A stretch of DNA of 64,000 nucleotides from Kalmusia sp. IMI 367209 (GCA_027946365.1 JAPEUQ010000003.1:1984001-2048000); one strand, 5' to 3'; shown: positions 9,605 to 22,245, counted from the first letter of the stretch. The notes: generated from the sequence alone by a model not told the origin. Translations and numbers: made by a program.

Positions 9605-12600
9605 CTAATCATCTGCAGGCACCCCCTCGTCCATTGCAACAACTCTCCTCTCCTTCTTCTTCTTTTTGACCACGCCTTCAGCGTCGGCACCCTCGGCCTC
9701 ACCCCCCTCAGGCTTGACCTTCTTCTTTTTCTTCTTTTTGACAGGCGCTACCTCGCCTCCCCCTTGTGTTTCTCCAGCGTCAACATCACCATCATCCACT
9801 TCAGGCCCCGGCGCACCTTCCACCTCCGCTCTTCGAACCTTTTTCTTCTTCTTCCTTACCACCGTCTCACCCTTAGCCTCCAAGCGCTCGCTCGCCCGCT
9901 GCATCTCCAGCCTCAAGCGCTCCACCTCAGCAAGCGCTCGCTTCATTTCCGCTTCTTCCGCTTCTTTGCGCTCGATCTCGGAAGCTGTGAGTTTTCTGCC
10001 AGACGTGTCATCATCCAAGGATAGCGAGCCGAGGCCAGAAGAGTCAACTTCGAGGAGACTCTTCTTCGTGCGGTTCTGGGGCGGTGCTAAGCGGGGCGAG
10101 ACGATGTCTTCGCGGGAGGAGCTCGAGTCGTTCGGTCCGAGTGTTTCGTCGCCCATGATTTCCACGCGACGGGTGGGGCGACGCGGGCTTCGCGCTCTTG
10201 AAATGTCCTCACCGAGAGGTGAAGGTCCACGCTTTTCAAGGTCGAGGTCCATAATGGGTATTGAGTCGATATCGAGCTCCGTGTTGTTTTCCCGAACAAT
10301 ACTGCCAAGAGGTGTGGCTGTTCCGCTTCCCCTGTCGCCTTCGGGATCGATGTAGAATGGGTCATCCTTGTAGCGTTCTTTACGTTCTGCTTTTCGTCGT
10401 GCAATGATATCCGGGTCGAGATATTCGTCTTCGGTGGCGTTTTTGGTAAGATGCAGTCTCCTTGTGCGGCGCTTCCAATCGATCCGACGCAGAAATTGCA
10501 GTTGGCGCTTCGGTATAGGTGGCGGGAGGTTCAGTGTATGCGGCGTATACGTCATCGTCATCTGTCTCAAAGCCTTCCATTTCTGCCTGTGCTAGGAGGC
10601 TCTGCAGATTAGGATTGATGGGAGTATCGAGGTCGAGGTCGTCAGGTATCGGTACTTTGCGCTGGGCACCCGGCGCCACGGGATTGAGTTCAGCCCCTGA
10701 GAAGAGGGCGGGTATGGCTTGGGTCAATAAGAGAGGAGGATCGGTAAATTCACCATGCTCAGCTCCAGTTTCAGTTCCGGAAGCGGCTTCAGACGCAAGC
10801 CGCATGAGTTCGAGGTATTCTACTGCGCGTTCTTGGACTTCCAGATTTGGATGTGTAGATAGTGGCTCGAGGAAATGTATGATTCGGGCCATGAGTAGAG
10901 ACATTAGAGTTTTTCGCTCGGGGGTCCATGAGATCTGCTCATTGCTCGCTAAGCTGGCAAAGACCTTGGGGAAGGCTTGGAGGTACACGGCGAGAGTTCG
11001 GGATGGAAGTTGCAACGATGTCGAGTGAAGAAGAGATGACAGTACAGGTTCCGGCTTGGTGAGATATGAAGCAAATTCTCCGACCAGCCAACCAGCATAT
11101 TCTAGCACTCCTTGTCCCCCATTTCCAGATGAGGGGGAACATCTGGTCTCGGCGATCCACAAACACCAAAGATTGGGCCGCATCTACGGCTTCCGGCCGC
11201 ACACTCTTGACCCGTATAGCTACGTTCTGCAGCTCACGTCCGATACCAGCCCCAATGTCATCAAGCTGATCAGAATCGCCCTCTTCATCCGCTACGGTAG
11301 ATTTTGTCGCAGGCGAAACCCGGACTAGCTGCACCAACACGTCGATATACCATTCGAAATCAGTAATGTTGGAGTAGGTGTCGCGCGAACACATTTCTAG
11401 TATTCTCAGAATAACATTCATTCGGTAATCCTCAGGTAGTGGTGGCGGCTGGTCGGATCGCTGTTCATGCGGTCGGAGAGATTCTTCGGCTTCGTCGTCC
11501 GATTCTGCATATGGAGTGATGCCAGTCGCTCGTGCGCGGTCATTTGCCGGGTTGTCGGCGGAGGTTGCGATAGGTGCGTTGCGGAGCTGCCGCATGAGAC
11601 GACCAACGATGGCGGTGAGGTTTTCACTGTTTACCATGCCGACTACAAGGTCAAGAGCGCGCATTCGTATTGAGATGTCAGGATCGTCAATGCACTCGAG
11701 GATGACGTCTTGCTGTTGTGACACCAGATACGGGTGTGATCGAACGATCTTGTCAAATGCTAGCAAGGCAACATATTTTACTGCGAAGAAATGAGAGGAT
11801 GCAATAAATTTTGATTCGGGGTATGGCTTACAGTTCGCGTCACCCTCGATAACCATCATACCTCTGAGCTTGCCAACGCATAGTCTTGCGACCTCTTCAC
11901 CTTCAGTCGTGCCTTCAACAGCTTCAAGGATACCACCTTGGATAATACCATTGATACATTCGTACAGCAAGGACATGGCTGAGGTTTCTCGGATGATTTT
12001 GGTCAGTGGTGGAAGTAGTTTCTTGATTAGTCTAGATTCCAGTGGGGTCAGGGTCGCAAACTATAGCAGTCAGTAGAAGTTGTGAGCAACCGTGAAAAGA
12101 CTAACGAGCTTGATCAATTTGATAGCCATCCAGTTGTTTCCACCTTCGACTAATAGATCAAATAGCCGTGGTGCTAGCGGGAGAAAGTCTTGCGGTCTTC
12201 TCCATCCGAGCTCGCATATCACATTTACGATAGCAGCGGTGACGCTGGGATCCTCGTTGTCGTCCTGTAATCTCTCCTTGATCTTAGGCCATGCTGGTCT
12301 CAGTGTCTCTGGATACACCAGTGCTAACCGGTATAGTGTGACAACCGTCTTCTTCCGTATTGCAGCGTGTGAGTGCGTTAATCGAGGCAGTATATCGGAG
12401 AGAACGGAGCTCGCCATGCTTGGGTTGATTACATGGGGTATGGCGACCAGAGGCAGCGAGATGACGGGTGGCGTGGGGCTCGAAATATCCTTCTTAAGCT
12501 GATTCTCAGCGAGCAGCAGGACATCAGTATCCCTGCGATAGCTCTGCACCGCCGCAAGGTATCCCGTCCGCTTATGTCTCCATTTCGGTGAGGACATAAC

Positions 12601-12861
12601 TTCCAGAACGTTGAAGGAGGCCCATGACATGTCGTGGCCGAACATCTCGAGGTATGTGAGCTTCATGAGAGCCGTAGATTTGAGATCCATATCGGTGGAG
12701 CGGATTTCTTTGCGACATTCTTTGATCGACTCATCGATGTACTCCTTCTCGGTGCCCTTATGGTTCCGCAGGCCTCGGATGAGGTCGTACAGCGACTTTT
12801 CGAACCTGTGCCAAGTTCAGCCATCAAACATTTCAAGGGTATGCTATAGACGATCGTACAT
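9605..12861 (-). CDS. APL5: AP-3 adaptor complex subunit delta, with two apparent +1 frameshifts
   Basis: Large delta-adaptin subunit of AP-3, which packages cargo for direct Golgi-to-vacuole transport. The start codon is split: AT at 12861-12860 and G at 12805 after a 54-nt intron (12806-12859), giving MFEKSLYDLIRGLRNHKG as in the family. Further introns are 12061-12105 (45 nt) and 11781-11831 (51 nt). Adaptin landmarks: LKLTYLEMFGHDMSWASFNV-type helix, HEAT-like repeats, FVDRRDQMFP, GNGGQGVLEYAGWLVGEF, and a delta tail with EYLDPDIIARRKAERKERYKDDPFYI and Lys-rich runs. The frame slips twice, each time at a run of five identical bases (CCCCC at 11137-11133 and AAAAA at 10444-10440, minus strand); dropping one base from each restores a continuous homologous protein. 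These may be sequencing errors or real lesions. Confidence 0.88.
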
Positions 12862-13260
12862 TTTCGCAACTCTCAGGTGGTCTCCTGCAGCTGTCTACCA
12901 GGATGTCTGAGTGCTCGAGGAGGGGTATATAGGCGGGAAGGCGGTGGACCAGCAGGCATGATCAGCGAAGATATGCCAGCATGACAGTACTTGGTAGCGA
13001 GCGAGTGGCGGGTAGCGGGAGCTCACTGAGCACTCAGGGAGGATTGCGCAGTGAAAGGCAGATGCAGCGCGTATTGCAGTGTTGACGTGCCTGATAGTGC
13101 CCGCCGGAGCCGCACTTTCGCCGACAAGTGGCATCCCTGCTCAGAAGCTCGCTCGCTCGAGCTTGGGCCCGTTCAACTCACCCGTCCTCGACGTCCCCAC
13201 AGTCCGCTTCAACACCACGCCGCTCATAAGTCCCGGATCTTGAACACATATCCGGACACC
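12862..13260. promoter_or_regulatory. Bidirectional promoter between AP-3 delta and EMC2
   Basis: 399 bp between two divergent start codons, so it carries both promoters and both 5' UTRs. An open frame (13051 onward) continues into EMC2 upstream of its ATG but has no homologous character, so I treat it as leader sequence. Confidence 0.5.
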
Positions 13261-14283
13261 ATGTCGCAGGCAAACCTTCTTACCCCGCCCTCTCGAATTC
13301 CACCCCAGATCGCGCTACAACTTTCTCAGAAGGCCCCTCTAATCCTCTCTTCAGCGCCAACTTCCTCTTTACCGTGGCCGTTGTCTCTGCTCTTCAGCCG
13401 AGAAACCCCTGAGACCTGGGCGATTCACGAGAACTTGCTGCTAGCGGCATTGCGCACTGGCGACGACGCATCTGCGCGACAAATCCTCGATCGGCTGACC
13501 ACACGTTTTGGCGCCAGCAACGAGCGCATCATTGCTCTGAAAGGCATATATGAGGAGGCCCTAGCAAAGGATGACAAGGATCTAGAAAAGATATTCAATG
13601 ACTACGAAAAGGTGCTCAAGGAAGACCCGACGAATATTAGCGTAAGGAAAAGAAGGATCGCGGTGCTCAAGAGTTTGGGACGAACGGGAGATGCGATCAC
13701 AGCGTTGACTGTATTGGTGGAGAACAGTCCAACAGACGCGGAAGCCTGGGCCGAGCTGAGCGAGCTGTACGCAACAATCGGTTCTTGGGGTCAGGCTATC
13801 TTCTGTCTAGAAGAGGTCTTGCTAATCACGCCGAACGCATGGAGCGTAAGTCTACGTTCATATGTCCTATAAAAGCCTATCAGCTAATTTAGTCAACAGG
13901 CACACGCTCAAGTAGCCACCCTTCACTACCTCTCCGCATCCTCTTCTATTCCTGCTTTGACTCTGGCACTGCGACACTTTGCTCGCTCCGTTGAACTAAA
14001 CGACTCGTATCTTCGCGGGTATTACGGCTTGAAGCTTGTGTCGCAGAAATTGATCCCTTTGCTCTCGGGATCATCTTCTAACTCGAAACGCAATGCTGAA
14101 GATGACGACATTGCACCACCGAAGCTGCCGGCCGTGAAGAAATTGGAAGAGTTGGCGACGAAGAAGTTGGGCGAGATAGTGCGGCAGTACAGCGCGAGCA
14201 AGCAGGGTCAAAGCGGGTACGATGAGGCGGAGGTGATCGCCGCGCGGGAACTGCTCGACCGAGATGGGAGGACTGAGCATTAG
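13261..14283 (+). CDS. EMC2: ER membrane protein complex subunit 2
   Basis: Cytosolic TPR-type scaffold subunit of the EMC, which inserts tail-anchored and multi-span proteins into the ER membrane. Two exons, 13261-13845 and 13900-14283, joined over a 54-nt intron, give 322 aa. TPR character is clear: a helix pair around ALRTGDDASARQILDRL, then KVLKEDPTNISVRKRRIAVLKSLGRTGDAI, then NSPTDAEAWAELSELYATIGSWGQAIFCLEEVLLITP, the most conserved EMC2 segment. After the intron comes ALRHFARSVELNDSYLRGYYGLK, another family block. The ATG at 13261 is preferred over an upstream frame extension because homology begins shortly after it. Length and motif order fit fungal EMC2. Confidence 0.9.
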
Positions 14284-14870
14284 ACGATCTTGGGAAATGC
14301 GGGCGAATGGAGTAATGCAGTCATGAATTTTTTTGGGACAAGGTAGATACCAAGTGCAAAGAACTCACGGAGCGCTTCACCGCGTGCCATTTGTCAAGTT
14401 TTCCCCTCGCGTTGGCATTGCAGCTGAAGAAAGGTCTTGCCTCGGGGAATCAGAAATGTCTTTTCCTCCTATATTCCTTCGACTTCGCTCGTCCACTGGA
14501 GTTTCGTTGCTTCCTCCGGCACTTCTAGCCGGAAGAGCAGTGCCTCTTTCCATCTCCGCGCCAACTATCGTCACCATTTATCACGGTACCTACTGGCTCT
14601 TTCCCTCATCCTCTTGTAATCTAGAGCTAGCCATCCAAACACGCCTCTCTTGCTCATCCCACGCTTTCACGACTGATTGTCGCATATCGCTCATTACACC
14701 TCATGACTGACACCGCAGCGGCCATCATATTGGGACCACGCCGTTCTAGGCCTCGCTTTGATCAGCTAAGCACTCATCGAGCGCATCCACACCATTCTCT
14801 AGACTCTCCGCCAACACCATGTCAGTCACTTGAGCACACGGAATGAAGGCACGCGTTGACCTTCTTAGTT
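14284..14870. other. Intergenic / 5' leader
   Basis: Contains the 3' end of EMC2 and the leader of the next plus-strand gene. An intron-like element (GTCAGT at 14821 to TTAG at 14869) may lie in the 5' UTR of that gene. Overlapping open frames at 14333-14710 show no homology I recognise. Confidence 0.4.
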
Positions 14871-15624
14871 ATGGCGTCGGCCGTCCCTCGCACTCTTATG
14901 AGCCCCATACCTCGCGACCGCGACACCCAAAGTAGCTACGTTAGCGCAGCTGCTGAATCGAAGGAGCGTTTACCTTTCGACGTGAGAAAACGCGACGAGA
15001 ATAGCCCACCTCGCACATTCGCACGCCACAGCTTAGATTCAGATGAATATCGCACCTCTTTCTCCAATGACGGCAATCCCTCCTGGAACCCGAATCAGCC
15101 ACCCGTCTCCAACGAGAACCCCAACGAGGTTTATTCAGATAAACAGAAGGCACTCCTCAATAATCGGCTATTCGACCACATTCGTACGTAGCTCTAAAGT
15201 GCGCATAGTCGAGAAAGTCTCACGTTTGCGTCTAGGTCAAGAAGCTATTCGTGACATGCGCGCATACGCTTCAGATCACAATCTACCCATCGGCGATAGC
15301 GAGGACCTAATTCCTATATCCGTTTTCAAGAAGCATCGCATTCAAGACGTCATTAGCTTTGTCTGGTTCTGCTTTAGCGACGCCTTCCACAACAACCCGT
15401 ACAAACTCCACATCGCAATCTTCCTCGGAATGGCTCTCTGTCTAGTATGGTGCATCGCGCTGAAATGGTACATTGTGGCTCAAGAAGCGCGGCGCCTTAT
15501 GACTGAACCGTGGGCACGCGACGAAAGAGACTTGAGGGCATCTCTAGATACACTGGCGAGCATCTTTCCGGTTGTCGTCACACTGGTGCTTTTTCTTTTT
15601 CCGCCCCTTATTGCGAATACGTAA
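14871..15624 (+). CDS. Predicted two-transmembrane protein of unknown function
   Basis: 233-aa protein from exons 14871-15183 and 15236-15624 with a 52-nt GTACGT-AG intron whose removal keeps the frame (HI|RQEAI). The N-terminal ~100 residues are polar and Ser/Pro/Asn-rich, probably disordered. The middle has a charged helix and an FKKHRIQDVISFVWF segment. Two hydrophobic spans follow, one within KLHIAIFLGMALCLVWCIAL and one in the last ~25 residues (IFPVVVTLVLFLFPP). I do not recognise a family. The membrane call rests on hydrophobicity only; start ATG 14871 follows a possible 5' UTR intron. Confidence 0.7.
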
Positions 15625-16338
15625 CTGGAATTTCGGTGAAGCGGTGCGTTGAGACAGCCGGGCAAGTGATAAGGGGGTTCTAGAACTGCAAAAAGCTGTA
15701 CGTCTTGATGGTGTTGGACAGGGACTCGGTAGGGTTTGACAAAAGGGATGTAAGAGTTAGTGGAATGGCTAATGTAGATCTGTCTCATGGGGGTATATCA
15801 AAATGCGGAGCGGGTCACTGGCATCCTGTCCTCAACACACGAGATCGAGGGTCGACTCATGAAGAGCTCTTGTGACATGTCGTTGAAATTGTTCGCGATG
15901 GCGTTGCCCAGCAGGAGCGGAAGCCATTCCCTATCCGTCATCCATACTTCCTCTTCAACATTACCGTGAAACAAGACTGCCTCATAACGCGTAATTAATA
16001 CAATCTGTCAATATCGTTTCGATTACCAAGAGGCCATCTGGACAGAAGATGAAGCCTAGCCGAACGCCATGGAGCCTCGATTCCTAGTCTGTCCGACTCA
16101 GGGTCCAGACTTGGACCAATCAAGCTAGGGGCGGCAACCCCACGCGCGGGCGAAACTGCGGTGAGCTGCATGCCCCTCCAAAACAGAGAAATATATCCCT
16201 GAGCTGTCTAGCCGCCAGAATTCCCTCGCTCTCTGCAAAACACATCTCCTTCTTTGCATACGGTCAATTGCGATTTGCCCTTCACAGTCTGCCCAACACT
16301 CGTGGAATACCCCCCAGCCAAACAGCAAAGCTTTCAAG
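15625..16338. other. Intergenic, promoter side of phosphomannomutase
   Basis: No gene supported. It holds the 3' UTR of the two-TM gene and the promoter of the phosphomannomutase gene. The last ~140 bp are C/T-rich, as expected for a leader. Confidence 0.4.
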
Positions 16339-17326
16339 ATGGCCGCCGCAGCGTCTGTGTACACCCCGCTGAAGGACCGCTCGATCAAAGACACAGTCCT
16401 CCTTTTCGATGTCGATGAGACGCTCTCAAAAGCTCGCAAAGTAAGTACGCATACTTCCCTACCTTCTCATCCCCATACTCAACAAGATTGCAATCCCTCG
16501 AAGCAATTGGGCTTGACCGTCGACTGACACCGCTCTAGCTTGCGAAGCCTGAGATGCTCCAGCTGCTCTCTGAGCTCCGCCATAAAGTTGCCATTGGTTT
16601 CGTTGGCGGCTCCAATCTCGTCAAACAGCAAGAACAGCTCGGCGGTAACGTCGACGTAATTACCCTTTTCGACTTCTGCTTCTCCGAGAACGGATTGACA
16701 GCGTACCGACTGGGCGAGGAACTCGCAAGCACAAGCTTCATTGGCTGGATTGGTGAGGAGAAGTACAAGGCGCTTGTGAAATGGTACGTGGACGATCTCA
16801 CCGCGGAGGCGCAGGGCGAGGGTACTTTATGCAGGTGTGAATGGCAAGACTAATGACTTACTCTAGGATTCTCCACTACATCGCCGACCTCGACCTACCC
16901 ATCAAGCGCGGTACCTTTATCGAGTTCCGCAACGGCATGATCAACGTCTCTCCGATCGGTCGTAACGCATCAGGCGACGAGCGCAACGAGTACGAAGCCT
17001 ACGATAAGAAGAACAACATCCGCACAACCATGATTGCCAAGCTCAAGGAAGCTTTCCCCGACCTCGGCCTCACATACTCAGTAGGCGGTCAAATTTCTTT
17101 TGACGTGTTCCCTACAGGTTGGGACAAGACCTACTGCTTGCGTCACATTGAGGCGGATAAGGAGAGGCCCGATGGTGTAGACTACAAGACGATTCACTTC
17201 TTTGGCGATAAGGCGTACGAGGGTGGTAATGATTGGGAGATCTATAGCGATCCCAGGACGATTGGGCATGCGGTGAAGGATCCCGAGGATACCTACCGCC
17301 AGTTGAAGGAGATGTTCTTCTCTTGA
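16339..17326 (+). CDS. SEC53: Phosphomannomutase (Sec53/PMM family)
   Basis: HAD-superfamily enzyme converting mannose-6-phosphate to mannose-1-phosphate for GDP-mannose, feeding N-glycosylation, O-mannosylation and GPI anchors. Exons 16339-16440, 16539-16783 and 16867-17326 give 268 aa, the usual length. Motifs in order: nucleophile motif [11 protein letters not shown] (~residues 23-33), [37 protein letters not shown], the substrate segment [42 protein letters not shown], and the metal-site region [16 protein letters not shown]. Motif I differs from the DVDGTLTPAR form of yeast PMM (Gly to Glu, Thr to Ser, Pro to Lys), although both catalytic aspartates remain. The rest is highly conserved, so I expect an active enzyme. 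Confidence 0.93.
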
Positions 17327-18701
17327 GCGGCGGCGTTATGCGTGATGGCTGGCCCACGTTTCCTATCACAGCTAAAGTTACTGTTTTTCAGCTAGACCTC
17401 GACGGTAAGCCACAGAGCAGAAACGCTACCTCTTGTGGGTTGGGATGGCAATGTGCATCATAGCGATAGTTTCCAAGATCATATTTCAAACATTGGATAC
17501 CAGACACTCGCATCCACTGCTAAAGATAGTCGCACCTGCAGCTAAGCGGTGAATTACCAGTAGCTTTGATGCAAACATCATGCCACAATGGCATGTCGTA
17601 CGTGTGGCGTGAAAAATGAAGCAACAACCAGCCACAGGATACAACCACACAAAAGCCCACCCAAACTACCACCACCATCTCCGGATCTCCTGCCACAACT
17701 TACATCATCCCTCCTCTACACTATTTCAGCTCTGGTAAGCACAGCCACGCATGCCGCATCAGGCAACGCATCCATAACGCTGACTGTCATCCGGTGTGGC
17801 TTCTGACGCATCACTTCGACCACTACAAGCCCTACCGGAAGTTATACCTCAAAAGAGACATAGAGAGCAATTCATATGCAGGTACGCCGAAGGTTGCATC
17901 ACGCGAGACCACTACGCCCTTCAGTTATTTTCATTCATTGGAGCGCGTTACAGCTGAGACTGTTGACTAACGCGCTCGTAGGGCTGGATGTGAACCGTGG
18001 TGTCGCATCGACGCGGGTTTCACACTTGATCAAAGCCGGGCCGATGGGCACCACCGGCGCCGACCTGTGAGCCTGGCGTATTAGAAGCCGGGGAGACGAT
18101 GTGGCTGGAGCATGTCGAGCGTCAAAGGCTTGCATGGAAGCAACGTAGAAAAATTTTCTGCTGTCAGCGGGATTCCTTTGAGAAAAAGCAAAGGATATCG
18201 GGACAAGGGTTCCCCACGATGACTGACATCTTGACATGCTTCAGATTGGACACGATACTATACCAGGATGAACATTGGTCGCCACGGCTTACACCGACAC
18301 CCTATCGCGGACAGTCCCCACCTCATCATGCAGAAATAACAAGCAAGATGAAAAAATCGATGTTGGGAGGCCTCCAGATGCATACGTAGTGACATCGAGG
18401 GCACAGCCGCTACGCCATCTCACTTACACATAGTGTGCCAAGTGTCGTATCGCACTATCACGGCTGCATGAGGTCCAGCCCCAGTAGCGTGCGGATAGCT
18501 AGCTCGTTCACACCCCCGCTTCCTCCGCCATATGCTGTCAACCTTGGATGCGAGACTTAACATAGAACTCAGCTTAAGCATTAAGAACCGGCGCGACAAT
18601 CGAAGAGAGATCATAAAAGACGAACGCCGACCATTGCAGTGCTAGTTGCACAGACTTGCGCATGCACACAGTGGCATTCTCAATCGCCAGGAGCAGTCAT
18701 A
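17327..18701. other. Long upstream region of the Zn2Cys6 regulator
   Basis: About 1.4 kb with no gene I can support. Short frames on both strands overlap and lack family features. Fungal regulators often have long promoters, so part of this is probably the control region of the transcription factor starting at 18702. No specific binding site was recognised. Confidence 0.4.
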
Positions 18702-21338
18702 ATGCCTCGGCCTAAGAAACCTGGAGTCATCCCCAAGACTCGTTCGCGCACCGGTTGCTGGTGAGTTCGCCTAAATCACCCATACCTAAAAAGCTCGTCT
18801 GACTAGGAATATAGGCCATGCAAAACGCGCAAGGTAAAATGGTAAGCTCCCTTATCTATCATAGCACGAGCAAAGATTGACCATCTGATAGTGGAGAGGA
18901 GAAACCACAATGCCTGAATTGCGAACGTCAGGGCGAAGCATGTGACTACAGCATTCGTTTGAATTGGGGAGGACGTACAAAAAGAGATTCTGCCAAATCC
19001 AATACCGAGTCTGGCTCCAGTACCGGGAATAGTCCTTATCAGTCAACTCTCTCATTTGGAGAGACTGTACCACCCCTCTTCTCTACCGTTTCGTCCAGTC
19101 GTCCCCAATCACGGAAGGGTCCGTCGCAACATGCAAGATCACATTCATCTACGTCCGTCCCTTCCGCACCTGATGCAATTGATCCAGATCTTGTGAGTTA
19201 CCTGAACACACATAAGACAAGTAAGGCCAATGCTAATCAGATACGGGACCCATAGCTGCCGATCGATCACACACAATCGCCTCCAATAGTACCAGTGAAT
19301 GCACTCTTTGATCGAACTTCTCCCCCTCAGGAATCAAGGATGCAGCCAACACCAGTCCCCTTTGGCGTTCTAGACTATCAAGGGAATTTCGACTATCCAT
19401 CACCTGCCGCAACCAGTTTTGACACGCCTAGCTTCAGCCATGCAAGCTATCCATCTCTCAATGCCGCACCATCTATGCCACCGCCGATACGCAATAGCGC
19501 ATACCCGACGCCAAACAGCCGCCAGCATCCGGAGACAGTAGATTCAATGATCACTCACCATCAACGAAGCTACTCAGCGGACTCTCCAGCTCCTTCAGAT
19601 CAATATTCACCACCGTCAGGTCCGCCGCAGCCCCAGAGCCCCTTCGGTACGATGCCACTGACCCCAAATTCTTCAGTTGGCACGGACGAATCTGTATTGC
19701 GAACTGCTTCCAAATCGACAAATAGTGCGTATCCACCAGTGGACCTACGTAGGCTATCGGTACAATCACTGCTAAGTGGACCACCTGGGACTAGTATGCA
19801 GCACGGTCGTCAATATCCTATTGGCGATGATGAGTATACTGTCTACGGTTATGACGTTGGTCTTCACGACCTTGACATTCCGCAAAACGACGACATGAAT
19901 GCTATTGCGATATTTAGTCCCCCAAGCGGCGCTATGGACATTGATGGCGATAGTCGCTCCGGCAGTGTGGAACCACGGGGCAAGGACATGGCATTCGAGA
20001 AAGGAGGCTACTATGCGAAACCAGTGCCTATCAAAATCTCGAAGTCGCTTGAACCGCTACCTCCAGTGAGTTTATCTTTTATCCGGAATGAGACTGCGGC
20101 ACCTGCTTACCACTTGCTCGTCTAGCTACTTCTCGAAAATCCGATGAACCTACTCTACTTCCACCACTTCCTCAACCACACGGCACGCATACTTGTACCC
20201 CACGACTGCGAACGAAATCCCTTTCGGTTAATACTGCCAGAGAGTGAGATTATCCGCCGAATCTTCGATTGCATTTGTTAACGTAGTACCAGTGGCCGTA
20301 AAAGACGAGAACATAATGTCCTTACTCCTTGCCTACTCTGCCTCCCACCGAGCCCGCATGCTATCACACGACGAACCCGCAAACCGCATCGCTGTCTGGG
20401 TCCGCGACGTTTTCCCTAAACTTCGCCAATCCCTTGCAAACCCATCCACCATCACAAACGAAACCCTTGCACCAGCCATCATGATGGCCTCCCTCGAGAT
20501 CATCTCCCCCAATACCTTCGAAGTACCCATCTCCTGGCAGGACCACCTCAAAATGGCTCGCCAAATGATTATCGCGCGCGGAGGACCTAGAAGCATGGAC
20601 AAGTCCGACCACGCCGCCTACTTCCTCTCCCGATGGTTCGCATACCTAGACGTATTAGGCTCTCTCAGCGGGAACAAAAACGACCAACCCCTCGGCTCCT
20701 GGTACTGGAACTCCGAAACCGCCTCCGCCGACACGGATTTCCAAATCGACTGCCTCACCGGCTTCACAAACCGGTGTGTCGGTCTCCTCGCCGGCATCGC
20801 CGAGCTAGCGAAGCAAGTCGAGCCCTTGCGCATCGACGCCTCGGGCAACATTCACGAAGAATTCAAACCCTCGGCGGACATTGCAGCGCAAGCCGAAAGC
20901 ATAAGGAAGGAGCTATGGAAGGGCCTCACCGGCGGCAACGTGTACAAAGGGTGTAACCACCGCTCCTCTCTCTCTCACTCCGAGTCAGAGCTAGCCTGGG
21001 ACGCGACCGAGATCTACGCTACCAACGAGATGTTTCACTGGGCAGGACTCATCCATTTATACCGCCGCGTGTACAACTATCCCACCACGCATCCTTCCGT
21101 GCAGCAATCCGTGCGCGAGATCATCGGGCTGCTGTATAAAGTTCGGAGAGGCAGCACGGCAGAGGCGTGCTTGTTGTTCCCCATGTTTGCGGCCGGATGC
21201 GACGCCGTAGATGCGGGGATGAGGGAGAAGGTCATGGAGAGGTTGATGGGTGTGGAGGGCTTTGGCATGGTGCAGGTTGCACGTGCAAGGAGCGTTATGG
21301 AGAGGTTTGGACGACGAGGGAGGGCGTGGGAGGTTTAG
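18702..21338 (+). CDS. Zn(II)2Cys6 transcription factor with fungal TF domain
   Basis: Six exons (18702-18760, 18815-18841, 18892-19192, 19256-20065, 20126-20243, 20287-21338) give 788 aa. The N-terminal binuclear zinc cluster reads C19-X2-C22-X6-C29-X6-C36-X2-C39-X6-C46 with the basic stretch KTRKVK between the first cysteines; it is interrupted by two introns (54 and 50 nt). A long Ser/Pro/Gln-rich disordered middle (~residues 60-400) follows. The C-terminal ~390 residues, including MSLLLAYSASHRARML, WQDHLKMARQMIIARGG and AAYFLSRWFAYLDVLGSL, match the fungal-specific transcription factor domain (PF11951-like). Such proteins are nuclear activators or repressors, often acting on neighbouring or metabolic genes, but no target is evident here. 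A 27-bp exon (18815-18841) is easy to miss. Confidence 0.9.
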
Positions 21339-22245
21339 TCGAGGGGGAGTTCTTTGGGTGATTGTCGGATGTTTCGAAGTATTGGGACACATATCTGGAT
21401 CTGGACAGAGGGTGCGGGCTTTTTTCTTGTTATACCCTATGTGTTTTTTTTTGGATCGAATTGGACCACTTACCGAAATGAAGCGAGGTACATGTCCACA
21501 AGTCATAGATGTTGTAGATTATACGATACCCTGTTTTTATCGACTGGCATATGCGCTCCTCGTTACGCTTTTACCTTGGTCTAGCGAGGATTTTTCTTGT
21601 GTCCCTGAAGTTGGGAATATTAAGTACACTCTTCTATTCTATTTCATCTCCAGGTGTAGAAAGGGTGCGTATCCCATACCATCTCTCGCCTGCGAAACGA
21701 TCTACCATCTCACACAACATCTAAAAAGTACACGTGAAAAGGAGAATGTCATACTGATTCACGAGGTCATTCGATACTCGCGTCTGGTGCTTGATCTAGA
21801 GTGTTCATCTACGCTCTGCTACGACGAAACCCTGGAAATGAAAAGTGGATAGGTGCTAGATATATGACACGCAAAGGACGTGACCTTGTAAGACTAGGCG
21901 GAGAAAATATCGGGAATGAGACTAAACATATTAGTCCATGGATACTAGTTAAGAAAGACAGGAATAGAAGCTGGCGAAGTCAGCATAGGATTTCAGGTAG
22001 CACGCTGTGCTGCATAAATGAGTAACAGTTGTACATCACGGCAGGCAAGTCCTAGAGGAAGTGCAGCCAGATAGCGTGTTGAATGGAGATTGCATTCACA
22101 ATGATATGATCCTCCCAAAGTACTCCTGTTGATACACAGCAAGATGCTAAGACTTGCTTGTCCGCCGATATATATGCTTTCTCTCAATCCAATGATTCCT
22201 GTTCTCTTCACTAATGCTGGTTACCGAGGACATCAAAATTTTCCT
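21339..22245. other. Convergent intergenic region
   Basis: Lies between the stop of the transcription factor (plus) and the stop of Pam17 (minus). It should hold both 3' UTRs. I see no RNA gene or coding frame with recognisable features. Confidence 0.4.

Noticed and set aside
9666..10355. 229-codon plus-strand ORF
   Set aside because: It is the antisense of the Lys-rich AP-3 delta tail; the poly-Phe and Ser runs are complements of Lys and acidic codons.
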